This document shows positions 48,671-56,573 of a stretch of 64,000 nt of DNA, in pieces. Source of the DNA: Promineifilum sp019695075 (GTDB lineage: Bacteria > Chloroflexota > Anaerolineae > Promineifilales > Promineifilaceae); NCBI GenBank assembly GCA_026129185.1, contig JAHCIO010000009.1:1-64000 (forward strand), given 5' to 3'. The notes beneath the pieces were generated by a model, which ran no database searches, had not been told where the DNA came from, and worked only from the letters and a program-made list of their open reading frames with translations. The position numbers were made by a program, and so were the translations under genes. The first letter of the stretch is position 1, and every line of letters begins with the position of its first letter.

Positions 48671-49960
48671 ATGCTCGACGACATCCTTGCCCGACTCGAC
48701 CAACTCCTTCAGCGCGTCCTGACGCTCGATTTCCTGCTCCAGCTGGGCCTGTTGCTGCTGGTCTTGCTGGTGGCCCTGGCCCTGCGCGGCTTCGCCCGGC
48801 GGCAAATGGAGCGCTTGCAGGAGCGGCTGCGGCGGCAGGGGCTGGTCATGGCCCAATTGCCCTGGACGCTCGACCTGCTGGTGGCCCTGTCGGCGGCCAT
48901 CTTTCCCCTGACGGCCTGGGCGCTCGGCTCGGTGGCCGCCGGGGCGCTGCGGGCCAACGCGCGGCCGACCGACCTGCTGGCCTGGCTCGTGCCCGTCTTC
49001 GGCCTGTGGGCGCTCTATCGCTTTGTGGCCACGATACTGGAACTAAACCTGAGCGAGACGCGGGCGCGGCTGTGGACGCGGCAAATCCTGCGGCCGGTCG
49101 TCCTGGTGCTCATCTTCCTGCAACTGACCGGTCTGCTGGACAACATCCTGGAATTGCGCCTCAGTTCCAGCGCCGACCTGCGCCTGACGTTGGAGTCGGT
49201 GCTGCTGGGCCTGCTGATCCTGGTGCTGTTCATGTTCCTCAACCGGGTGACGCGGCGGCTGCTGTCGGAGACGATCCTGCCGCGGGCGGGCGTGGACGCG
49301 GCCGTGAATCAGGTCGTGACGACCTTCACCGGCTACGCCATCGTCGTCGGCGGCCTGGTGCTGGCCCTGACGGTCATGGGCGTCAACCTGACGGCGCTGA
49401 CGGTCATCATCGGCGGTCTGTCGGTTGGCCTCGGCTTCGGCTTGCAGGAGCTGATCAACAACTTCGTCAGCGGCTTCATCCTGCTGACCGAGCGCAGCCT
49501 GGCCCCCGGCGACGTCATCGAGGTCGATGACAACATCGGCCAGGTGCAGAAGATCGGCCTGCGGACGATGACCATCACCACGCCCGATGACGTGGAACTG
49601 ATCATCCCCAACGGCTACCTGCTGGGCAGCACCGTCAAGAGCTACACCCACCGCTCGCCGGAGATGCGCGTCCACGTGGCTGTGTCGGCCGCGGCGGTGC
49701 ATCCGCCGGCCGAGGTGCAGGCGGCGCTGCTTGCGGCGGCCGAGCACCCCGAAGTGCTGGCCGCGCCGCCGCCGATGGCGCTGCTGCTGGAACTGGAAGG
49801 CGACACGATTCGCTATGACCTGGAGTTCTGGATCGCCCAGCCCGTGCGCGCGCCCTACGTCACCAGCGACGTGCGCCGGCGCATCTGGGAGCTATTCACG
49901 GCGCGCGAGATCGCCATGAGCGCGCCGCAGGATGTGGTATTGGTTCGGGCCGAAGAGTAA
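48671..49960 (+). CDS. MscS-family mechanosensitive channel
   Basis: 429 aa from the ATG at 48671 (MLDDILARLDQ); the longer frame upstream is translated repeat. Five or six membrane segments come before the pore helix and beta domain: VVGGLVLALTVMGVNLTAL, then IIGGLSVGLGFGLQELINNF, FVSGFILLTERSLAPGDVIE, IGLRTMTITTPDDVELIIPN. The C-terminal alpha/beta domain is present. Releases solutes on osmotic downshock. No clear ribosome site because the repeat abuts the start codon. Confidence 0.9.
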   Translation: MLDDILARLDQLLQRVLTLDFLLQLGLLLLVLLVALALRGFARRQMERLQERLRRQGLVMAQLPWTLDLLVALSAAIFPLTAWALGSVAAGALRANARPTDLLAWLVPVFGLWALYRFVATILELNLSETRARLWTRQILRPVVLVLIFLQLTGLLDNILELRLSSSADLRLTLESVLLGLLILVLFMFLNRVTRRLLSETILPRAGVDAAVNQVVTTFTGYAIVVGGLVLALTVMGVNLTALTVIIGGLSVGLGFGLQELINNFVSGFILLTERSLAPGDVIEVDDNIGQVQKIGLRTMTITTPDDVELIIPNGYLLGSTVKSYTHRSPEMRVHVAVSAAAVHPPAEVQAALLAAAEHPEVLAAPPPMALLLELEGDTIRYDLEFWIAQPVRAPYVTSDVRRRIWELFTAREIAMSAPQDVVLVRAEE

Positions 49961-49963
49961 GAA

Positions 49964-50040
49964 CCTCACGCCAAGATCGCTAAGGGATCAAAGAACGCCA
50001 AGCCAAGAAACCTTCTTGGCTTGGCGTTCTTTACGCTCGG
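49964..50040. repeat. family C repeat after mscS
   Basis: ACCTCACGCCAAGATCGCTA with a partial complementary arm CTTGGCTTGGCGTTCTTTACG. It starts 3 bp after the mscS stop; the right arm has diverged. Confidence 0.7.
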
Positions 50041-50105
50041 CGGTAATTGTTACGCTAGGACAGCTATTGATCTGTCCGGCCCGACGGTGCGATGGCCGAC
50101 TATGC

Positions 50106-50513
50106 TCATGGGTTACCGGGCGGGGTGACGGTCGGGCCGACCGTTGGCGGCGGAGCGGTGACAACGGGCGTAGGCGAGCGGCCCAGCTCGAGGACGACCG
50201 GAGCGAAGGCGCGGTCAACCGGTGTGGACGAGGGGAACGGCGCGGGCGGGGTGACGGTCGGCTCCGGCGTCCTCGTGTCGCGCGTCGCCGTTGGCGTAGA
50301 GGCCAGGTCGAAGACGACCGGAGCGAATGACCGGTCAACCGGCGTGGCTGTGGGCGGCGAGGGCGGGGTCGGGGGCGGCGTGCGCGTCGCTTCGGCCGCG
50401 CTTCTCTCCGGCCCCGGCGGCAACGGCTCGCCCGCGGCGTCGAGCGCCAGCAGCGACATGGCCACGACACTGATCAGCACACCAAGGAATACCGCTGTGA
50501 TTAGCCGATTCAT
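50106..50513 (-). CDS. secreted Pro/Thr-rich protein with duplicated motif
   Basis: 135 aa, ATG at 50513 with GGGAGAG. A signal peptide or anchor (about 5-27) is followed by low-complexity Pro/Thr sequence containing two copies of a unit: TPVDRSFAPVVFDLASTPT and TPVDRAFAPVVLELGRSPT, 44 residues apart. It may be a cell-surface spacer or a much-reduced adhesin. No family recognised. Confidence 0.55.
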   Translation of the reverse strand: MNRLITAVFLGVLISVVAMSLLALDAAGEPLPPGPERSAAEATRTPPPTPPSPPTATPVDRSFAPVVFDLASTPTATRDTRTPEPTVTPPAPFPSSTPVDRAFAPVVLELGRSPTPVVTAPPPTVGPTVTPPGNP

Positions 50514-50697
50514 GGTTCACTCTCCCCTCCTCTGGCAGCGCAAGGGAGGATGGAGCTTCCGGTAGTGGACGCTCGTCCCCGTCCTGGCCCCAGAGAAACA
50601 TAGCTGCACGAGCTACGCCAGCTTATCTCATTGTAGCATATACCCCCTCCCATGCTAGAGTCAAAATACTTGGGTAATACTCCAGCGAGCTTGACAC

Positions 50698-50731
50698 AAA
50701 AAAAGCCTCCCGCCGAACGACGCGAGGCTTT
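50698..50731 (-). terminator. terminator of the TOBE gene unit
   Basis: Minus-strand stem AAAGCCTC / GAGGCTTT followed by TTTTTTTG, 40 bp after the TOBE stop. The remaining sequence between it and 50513 shows no gene. Confidence 0.85.
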
Positions 50732-50770
50732 CTCATGGGACGATGTGGATTGGATGGGGCGATAGCCGGC

Positions 50771-50980
50771 TTAGTCCACCGCCACCATCACACTCGACGC
50801 CTTCACCACGGCATACGCTTCCTTGCCCACCGCCAGGCCCAGGCTCTCGGCCGAGTTTTTGGTGATGATGGACACAACCTCCACGCCGGGGGCGATCTCG
50901 ATGATGACTTCGACGTTGACCGCGCCGGGCGTGATCGCCTTGACGCGACCCTTGATGACGTTGCGGGCACTGAGTTTCAT
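50771..50980 (-). CDS. molbindin-like TOBE domain protein
   Basis: 69 aa, a single TOBE/Mop domain: MKLSARNVIKGRVKAITPG, NVEVIIEIAPGVEVVSIITK and NSAESLGLAVGKEAYAVVKA, with the SARN and KSSVM-type motifs of molybdate/tungstate-binding molbindins. An ideal ribosome site (AAGGAG) precedes the ATG at 50980. Probably a cytoplasmic oxyanion store or sensor. It may be co-transcribed with the toxin-antitoxin genes upstream (18-bp gap). Confidence 0.9.
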   Translation of the reverse strand: MKLSARNVIKGRVKAITPGAVNVEVIIEIAPGVEVVSIITKNSAESLGLAVGKEAYAVVKASSVMVAVD

Positions 50981-50998
50981 GAATTACTCCTTAGACTA

Positions 50999-51250
50999 CT
51001 ACCGAATTAGACGGTTATAGTCGTCGTGACTGCCAATCCAGACCCAGACAAAGTCTGGGCCATCTTCGACTGCCAGAGCGCGGTGGTCTAAGCCAACACG
51101 CGCCGACCAAAATCGGCCAACCTTCTTAAAACGAAGTGACGGGTGCTTTGGGTCTTGCTTGAGTAGCTCGAAGTTCCGGTGAGCCAGGGTCTGAACGGGA
51201 GCGGGGAGCGCCGCCAAGCGCGTCCAGAATTTCGGCGTTGCGCGATGCAT
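50999..51250 (-). CDS. RelE/ParE-superfamily toxin-like protein
   Basis: 83 aa, starting MHRATPKFWTRLAALP and continuing NFELLKQDPKHPSLRFKKV, FWSARVGLDHRALAV, VWVWIGSHDDYNRLIR, the usual order of strands and helices in type II RelE/ParE-like toxins. Its ATG follows the antitoxin stop without a gap (TAAATG). RelE-like proteins cut mRNA on the ribosome and ParE-like ones poison gyrase; this one cannot be assigned to either. Confidence 0.8.
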   Translation of the reverse strand: MHRATPKFWTRLAALPAPVQTLAHRNFELLKQDPKHPSLRFKKVGRFWSARVGLDHRALAVEDGPDFVWVWIGSHDDYNRLIR

Positions 51251-51451
51251 TTAAAGTTCGCTCAAGCTGCCCGCTTCATTGGCTTCGGAAACCTCATCCA
51301 GCAAGAAGTCTAGCTTGCCCAGGTTCACATCGGCCTCTAGTTGCTCGTCCCAACGTTGCCAATCGCGGTCGGCCATCCAGCGACGCAACTGGGCAAACTC
51401 GTCGTCGGCCAGGGCATCGATTTCCGACTGAAGATGCTCAAGCTTCATCAT
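51251..51451 (-). CDS. cognate antitoxin-like protein
   Basis: 66 aa from the ATG at 51451 (MMKLEHLQSEIDAL; 51457 is also possible). Mostly helical, with EFAQLRRWMADRDWQRWDEQ, then LGKLDFLLDEVSEANEAGSL near the end, as in small antitoxins paired with RelE-like toxins in cyanobacteria and Chloroflexota. No DNA-binding fold is evident in the N-terminal part. It lies directly upstream of and adjoining the toxin gene, the standard order for type II modules. Confidence 0.75.
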   Translation of the reverse strand: MMKLEHLQSEIDALADDEFAQLRRWMADRDWQRWDEQLEADVNLGKLDFLLDEVSEANEAGSLSEL

Positions 51452-51597
51452 ATCCATAACCTGAAGTGTAAACCGGCCAAAATGCGAAGTCAATCGCCGC
51501 TCATTCCTCTATATCCCAGCGTCATGCGGCGCGGTCGGCCCGCCGGCCGCGTCGCCGGTGTTCACATCCCGGTTGGTTCCGGCAGCGGCAAGCGACG

Positions 51598-52566
51598 CTA
51601 CGCTTTGTCCCAGGCCGTCACCACGTCGAGGGCGGCTTTGTCCTCAGCCGACAGGGCCACGTCGGCCCCCTTGACGGTGTCTTCCAGTTGGGCGACGCTG
51701 TTCGCGCCGATGATGGCCGACGTGACCGCCGGGTTGGCCAGCACCCAGGCGATGGCCGTCTGGGCGATGGTGGTATCATGGCCGCTGCCAACCTCTTCCA
51801 GCTTGTCCACGGCGGCGAAGCCCTGCTCGTTCATATAGCGCCGTTGGACGTTGTCCGCCCGCGCCGATTCCGGCAGCGGTTGGCCGCGGCGGTACTTGCC
51901 GGTCAGGAAGCCGGCCGCCAGCGGGCTGTAGGGGATGACGCCCACGCCCTGGTCGAGGCAGAGTGGTTGCAGCTCGCGCTCGAATTCGGCGCGGTGGACG
52001 TAGCTGTAGTGCGGCTGGAGGCTGTCGTAGCGGACGATCTTGTGTACGTCGCTGATCCACAGCGCCTTGGCCAGCAGCCAGGCGGGATAGTTGGAGCAGC
52101 CGACGGTGCGCACCTTGCCCGACCGCACCAGGTCTTCCAGGGCGCGCAGCGTCTCGTCCAGCGGCGTCTCGTCGTCGGGGAAGTGGGTCTGGTAGAGATC
52201 GATATACTCGGTGCGCAGCCGGCGCAGGCTGGCCTCGACGGCGTTGAGGATGTGGCCGCGCGACAGACCCTGGTCGTTGGGGCCGTCGCCCATCTTGCCG
52301 CGCACCTTGGTGGCCAGCACGATCCGGTCGCGCGGCGCGCCGCCGGCCAGCCAGTTGCCGATGTGGGTCTCGGACACGCCGCCGGGGTTGCCGGGGTGCC
52401 AGCGCGAGTAGACGTCGGCCGTGTCGATGAAGTTGATGCCCAGCTCCAGGGCGCGGTTGAGGATGGCGTGGGCGGTCGGCTCGTCGGTTGTCCAACCGAA
52501 CTGCATGGTGCCCAGGCAGATGGTGCTCACTTTCAGGCCGGTGCGGCCGAGGCGGCGGTAGTTCAT
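51598..52566 (-). CDS. aldo/keto reductase
   Basis: NADPH-dependent TIM-barrel oxidoreductase, 322 aa from the ATG at 52566 (MNYRRLGRTGLKVSTICLG). The catalytic tetrad is visible: Asp and Tyr in FIDTADVYSRW, Lys in LATKVRGKMG and His in LYQTHFPDDE. The cofactor region is AWVLANPAVTSAIIGANS. Belongs to the broad YghZ/Tas-like AKR group; the substrate is unknown. It lies 18 bp after the acyl-CoA-binding protein gene, probably one transcript. Confidence 0.92.
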   Translation of the reverse strand: MNYRRLGRTGLKVSTICLGTMQFGWTTDEPTAHAILNRALELGINFIDTADVYSRWHPGNPGGVSETHIGNWLAGGAPRDRIVLATKVRGKMGDGPNDQGLSRGHILNAVEASLRRLRTEYIDLYQTHFPDDETPLDETLRALEDLVRSGKVRTVGCSNYPAWLLAKALWISDVHKIVRYDSLQPHYSYVHRAEFERELQPLCLDQGVGVIPYSPLAAGFLTGKYRRGQPLPESARADNVQRRYMNEQGFAAVDKLEEVGSGHDTTIAQTAIAWVLANPAVTSAIIGANSVAQLEDTVKGADVALSAEDKAALDVVTAWDKA

Positions 52567-52584
52567 ATGCTCCCCCACCTCTTC

Positions 52585-52845
52585 TCACCCGCCGAGCGCG
52601 GCCACCAGATCGACATACGCCTGCATCGCCGTCTCCGGCGACATACCTTTCAGCGCGGCCCAGGCGTCGTACTTGGCCCGGCCGACCATGTCGAACATGC
52701 CCGGCCGGTTGCCGGCCACGTCGCCGGCGCGGGCTTGTTTAAAGAGGGCGTAGAGCCGCAGCATCGTCTCGTTGTCGGGGCGGTTGGGCAGGGCGGTGGC
52801 GGCTTTGGTCGCCGCCTCAAAGCGGTCGTGCAGCGCGGTATCCAT
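52585..52845 (-). CDS. acyl-CoA-binding protein (ACBP)
   Basis: 86 aa, exactly the usual ACBP length, from the ATG at 52845 with GGAGG at spacing 8. Four-helix ACBP pattern: FEAATKAATALPNRPDNET, MLRLYALFKQARAGDV, RPGMFDMVGRAKYDAWAAL and GMSPETAMQAYVDLV. The Tyr and Lys residues that bind the CoA moiety (LYALFKQA, GRAKYDAW) are kept. Buffers or carries long-chain acyl-CoA. Common in eukaryotes, scattered in bacteria. Confidence 0.92.
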   Translation of the reverse strand: MDTALHDRFEAATKAATALPNRPDNETMLRLYALFKQARAGDVAGNRPGMFDMVGRAKYDAWAALKGMSPETAMQAYVDLVAALGG

Positions 52846-52903
52846 TGGGGCAACCTCCGGGCTAGATGCGGCCAATTGTAGGCCCGCCGCCCGGAACGGC
52901 AAG

Positions 52904-54442
52904 CTAATTCCCGTCAACGGTTTCGGGCAACGCCCCGTCGGTGGGGTCAGGGGCGGCGGCGTCGATGGTCTGCTCGTGCTCCGGCCGGCCCGCGTAGGGC
53001 GCGTCGGGGTTGAAGTAGTTGTAGGCCGTGCGCGAAATCTCGCGCAGGATGGGGAAGCTGTACTCCGACATCAGCCAGTCGTTCTCCGGCTGGGCCAGGA
53101 GGGTGTAGATGACGTAATCGCCGCCGGGCGAGTAGACGATGCCGGCGTCGCCGTGCTCGTTGAAGCTCCAGCCGTGCTTGTGCGACACGCGCACGTCGGC
53201 CGTCTCCGGCACGCCATAGCGGATGAGGTTGCCCTCGACGTTCTGGACCATGAGGTCGACGATGGCCTGGCACTCGTCCTGGGTGATCTCGCCGGGGTAG
53301 ATGGCCAGCAACCCGCCCTCGCCCCTGGCACAGTAGTAGAGCATACCCAGGAGATAGCCGATGTCCTCGGCCGTGGTCTGCATGGTCGGGTCGGGGTTGG
53401 TGTTGACGTCGGTGCGTTCGTTGGCCGGGGTGGCGTAGGTGCTCGGCCGGCTGGGCACCACCTGGGCATCGTAGGGGATGGCCATGAAGCTGTTGACCAT
53501 GCCCATCTCGTGCATCCCCTCGGTCAGCGCCTCGGCCCCGGCGTAGGTGTTCTCTTCGCCGGCGATGATGTGGAGCAGCAGGTTGGCGGCGTGATTGCTG
53601 GAGGCTGTGGCCGTGTCGATGAACAACTGCCGCTCGTAGTCATTGGGCGGCTGGTCCAACGTGCGATAGGCCTCGACGAAGATGGCGATCTTGAGGATGC
53701 TCAGGCCGGACACGGCCACGTCGGAGTTGATGCGCACCTCTTCGCCCGTCTGCAAGTCGAGGACGTAGACGCTGCCGAAACCCTCGAACGAGGCCAGCTG
53801 GTTCTCGATGGCGTCTTGCAGCACCTGGATGTTCCAGTCCGGGGCCGGCTCGTCGATCAGGGTCAGCATCGCCGTGCGCGCTGTGGGGCTATAGAGGGCC
53901 ATGCGCAACCGTTGCATGCTCGCCTCGCGGTCGGTGACGACGCCGGGCTGGCCGGCCTGAATCACGCCGGTATCGACCAGCAGTTGCGGCCCCTGGGCCG
54001 GGCGATCGACGAAGTCGGCGATGGTGTCGAGTTGGCGGCGCAGAGCGGCGTCGTCGTGGCGGGCGATGATGCCGATGTTGATCGGCCGGGGGGACATGCC
54101 GACGACGAACTCGGCATAGCGCCGCCACATCTCCTGCTTTTCCCACTCGGCGCGGGCGGCCACCAGCATCGCCTCGATGTCGATAGAGAAGCCCACCTCG
54201 GCCGGCAGCAGCTCGGCGGCGCGTTCGTCGCCCCGAAAGACGGCGATGGGCGACAGATACCGCTCGTCGATCGCCTCGCGGGCGGCGTCCAGGGTCATGC
54301 CGGCCACGTCTACCCCGGCAACGGTCGTACCCGGCGGCAGCTTATCCAGCGCCCGCCAGAAGAGAAAGCCCTGGTAGAGCAGGAAAGCGCCCCCGACGAC
54401 AAGCAGGGCGATCAGCAGCGTGCGACGAACAATCTTAAGCAT
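52904..54442 (-). CDS. class A beta-lactamase-fold serine hydrolase, membrane anchored (active-site residues present)
   Basis: 512 aa. A membrane anchor (about 8-30) and a PG_binding_4-like segment (TTVAGVDVAGMTLDAAREAI, about 39-58) are followed by a beta-lactamase-like catalytic domain (about 215-470). The SxxK motif is SILK in VSGLSILKIAIFVEA, the second motif is SSNHAAN and the third is HKHGWSF in the KTG position. Predicted to sit outside the membrane and act on peptidoglycan or D-amino acid peptides, not necessarily antibiotics. Its paralogue lies 15 bp upstream. Confidence 0.83.
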   Translation of the reverse strand: MLKIVRRTLLIALLVVGGAFLLYQGFLFWRALDKLPPGTTVAGVDVAGMTLDAAREAIDERYLSPIAVFRGDERAAELLPAEVGFSIDIEAMLVAARAEWEKQEMWRRYAEFVVGMSPRPINIGIIARHDDAALRRQLDTIADFVDRPAQGPQLLVDTGVIQAGQPGVVTDREASMQRLRMALYSPTARTAMLTLIDEPAPDWNIQVLQDAIENQLASFEGFGSVYVLDLQTGEEVRINSDVAVSGLSILKIAIFVEAYRTLDQPPNDYERQLFIDTATASSNHAANLLLHIIAGEENTYAGAEALTEGMHEMGMVNSFMAIPYDAQVVPSRPSTYATPANERTDVNTNPDPTMQTTAEDIGYLLGMLYYCARGEGGLLAIYPGEITQDECQAIVDLMVQNVEGNLIRYGVPETADVRVSHKHGWSFNEHGDAGIVYSPGGDYVIYTLLAQPENDWLMSEYSFPILREISRTAYNYFNPDAPYAGRPEHEQTIDAAAPDPTDGALPETVDGN

Positions 54443-54457
54443 AGGTGGGCAACCGCG

Positions 54458-55951
54458 TCAGTTGTTGGCCGCGCTCGTCTCGGTCACGTTCCTATCGTCC
54501 AGGTTGAAGTAGCTATAGGCCGCGCGGGAAATGTCGGCCATGAGCGGTGAGCTAAGCTCCCACTCCAACCACTCCGGCTTGTAGAGTACCTCGACGATGA
54601 CATAGTCGCCGCCGGGACTGAAGACGATGCCGGCGTCGACGTTGGTATCGCCGATCCAGCCCTGGCGATGGGCGATCTGTACCTCGCTGGGGACGCCCTC
54701 CTCAAGCAGATTGTCGGTGTTGTTCTTCTGCATGTAGTCGAGCATTTCCAGGCATTCGCGCTGCCAGTCCTGGTTGGGGAAGGCGGCCGGCAGCGCGCCC
54801 CCCTGGCCAGTAGCGCAGTAGTAGATCATCGACAGCAGCGTGCCGATATCCTCGGCCGTGGTCTGCATCGTCGCGCCGGGGTTGGCCCGCAGTGCTTCGA
54901 CGGTGTTGGCTGGGGTCTCCGGCGTGCGCTGGCCGGCGGGCGCGCCGGCGTCATAGGGCGCGGTGATGAACGTGTTGACCATCCCCAACCGCTGCATGGT
55001 CGTCGTCACCTGGGCGGCGGCCTGGTAGGGGTCGCCGTCCGGGTTGAGGAGCGTCAGCAGTTCGTTGGCGCTGGTGTTGTCGGCCGTGGTCGTCAGCGTG
55101 GCCGAGATGAGCTGGCGCTGCGACAGCGTTGGCAACTGGTCGAGCGTGCGGTAGGTCTCCAGCACAATGGGGATTTTCATCAGGTCGAGGGCGGAGATCG
55201 CCTCGCCGCTGTTGATGTTGATCTCATCGCCCGTGGTCAGGTCCATGATGAAGACGCCGGCCATGCCCTGGGTGTCCTGCTCATAGACCTGCAAGCGGTT
55301 GACCAGCAAGCGGGCCAGCAGGTTGATGTTGGGCCGCTCCGGGTCCTTCGGCTCGACCACCAGGCGAGCGTCGCGCTCGCTGTTGCGATAGAGGGCGGCT
55401 TCGATGTCGGCAAAGCTGGCTTCGATGTTTGTCTCGGTGCCGAACGTGCCCAGTTGGAAGGCCATGCTGCCGGGGATGGGCTGTGGCGGCTGGGCGGGCA
55501 GGTCAACGACCGTGCGAATCTCTTCCAGAACGTTGCGCAGCGCTTCGCGGTTGTGGCTGGCTGCCAGCGGCACGGGATTGACCTCGAACGGCCGCCCCCA
55601 GAGGTAGCCCCAGAAGCCGGACCAGAAGTCTTGCCCGGTGCGCTCTTTCTCGGCCTGGGCGAACATGGTGTCGAAGTCGAGCACGAACTCCGCCTGGGCG
55701 GGCATCAGGTCGAACGATTCCTCGTTGTAGAGAAGATTGACCGGCGCGTCGAGGTATTGCTCCGACAGCTTGGCGCGGGCCTCTTCTTCCGTCATCTGGC
55801 TGACATCGACGCCGCCGATGGTGAGGCCCGTGGGGTAGGTTGTGCGTGTCCCGGCGTATTGGTAGAGCTTGTATAGCAGGAACAGGGAGACCACCACCAG
55901 CAACGAGACGGTGATCCACTGCCCAAGGCCGGGTGCATTATTGCGATTCAT
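54458..55951 (-). CDS. class A beta-lactamase-fold paralogue lacking the catalytic Ser
   Basis: 497 aa with the same order: anchor (about 12-31), PG_binding_4-like segment (YPTGLTIGGVDVSQMTEEEA), and a beta-lactamase-like domain. Aligned to its neighbour, the SxxK position reads DLMK (ISALDLMKIPIVLE), so the nucleophile Ser is Asp. The second motif is TADNTSAN and the third is HRQGWIG. It is therefore probably a non-catalytic pseudoenzyme, perhaps a ligand-binding or regulatory partner. It is the upstream gene of the pair; a TATACT -10 box lies 11 bp before its ATG and no Shine-Dalgarno is seen, so a near-leaderless mRNA is possible. Confidence 0.8.
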   Translation of the reverse strand: MNRNNAPGLGQWITVSLLVVVSLFLLYKLYQYAGTRTTYPTGLTIGGVDVSQMTEEEARAKLSEQYLDAPVNLLYNEESFDLMPAQAEFVLDFDTMFAQAEKERTGQDFWSGFWGYLWGRPFEVNPVPLAASHNREALRNVLEEIRTVVDLPAQPPQPIPGSMAFQLGTFGTETNIEASFADIEAALYRNSERDARLVVEPKDPERPNINLLARLLVNRLQVYEQDTQGMAGVFIMDLTTGDEININSGEAISALDLMKIPIVLETYRTLDQLPTLSQRQLISATLTTTADNTSANELLTLLNPDGDPYQAAAQVTTTMQRLGMVNTFITAPYDAGAPAGQRTPETPANTVEALRANPGATMQTTAEDIGTLLSMIYYCATGQGGALPAAFPNQDWQRECLEMLDYMQKNNTDNLLEEGVPSEVQIAHRQGWIGDTNVDAGIVFSPGGDYVIVEVLYKPEWLEWELSSPLMADISRAAYSYFNLDDRNVTETSAANN

Positions 55952-56127
55952 GACAATCGCTCAGTATAGCAAAATGGGCCGCTCTTTCCATAGGTCATCT
56001 GTCCCAGTTAGCCGCCTCTCATGTCGGCCGCCTGAGAGGGCCGCATTGGGCCGGCCGCGACATGACTGCAACTTTGGTCGCGGCGATGGCGTATAGGGGG
56101 CAAAGATTGATTGTGGAGGTAGCAGCC

Positions 56128-56529
56128 ATGCAGCAAGCAAGGCTAATGCGTAGCGAAACAGACAGGATGATCGCCGGCGTCTGCGGCGGCCTGGCGGAGT
56201 ACTTGAACGTTGATCCGGTGCTAGTGCGGCTGGCGTTTGTTGTCCTGGGCCTGGCCAGTGGCGTGGGGCTGGTGCTCTACGTCGTGTTGTGGCTCGTCAT
56301 GCCGACGCCGTCGCGCGGCCAGCCGGCCATCCGGCTGATGGATGAGCCTGGGGACGACCCGTCGGCGCTGAAGTCCCATCTCAGCCCGGCGGCGACGGTG
56401 GGCATCATCATGATCCTCGTCGGCGCATTCTTCCTGCTCAACCAGGCCGGCCTGGTGAACGGGCTTTTCTGGCCCATCGTGCTGATCGGCGCCGGGCTGT
56501 TCTTCCTGCTCCGGCGCGGTCGCCGGTAG
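56128..56529 (+). CDS. PspC-domain membrane protein
   Basis: 133 aa from the ATG at 56128 (MQQARLMRSETDRMIAGVCGG) with GGAGG at spacing 8. The PspC domain holds the conserved IAGVCGGLAEYLNVDPVLVR and a transmembrane helix ending VLWLVMPTPS. Two further hydrophobic segments (TVGIIMILVGAFFLLNQAG, GLFWPIVLIGAGLFFLL) form a C-terminal LiaF-like region. Envelope-stress-associated family. It converges on the two-component genes. Confidence 0.88.
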   Translation: MQQARLMRSETDRMIAGVCGGLAEYLNVDPVLVRLAFVVLGLASGVGLVLYVVLWLVMPTPSRGQPAIRLMDEPGDDPSALKSHLSPAATVGIIMILVGAFFLLNQAGLVNGLFWPIVLIGAGLFFLLRRGRR

Positions 56530-56573
56530 ACATAGGCACACATCGCCTCGCGCCGGCCACGCCGGCGCGAGGA

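Noticed and set aside
52904..55951. Acquired antibiotic-resistance beta-lactamases
   Set aside because: The long N-terminal anchor and PG_binding_4-like segment, tandem arrangement and loss of Ser in one copy indicate chromosomal envelope proteins; there is no mobile context.
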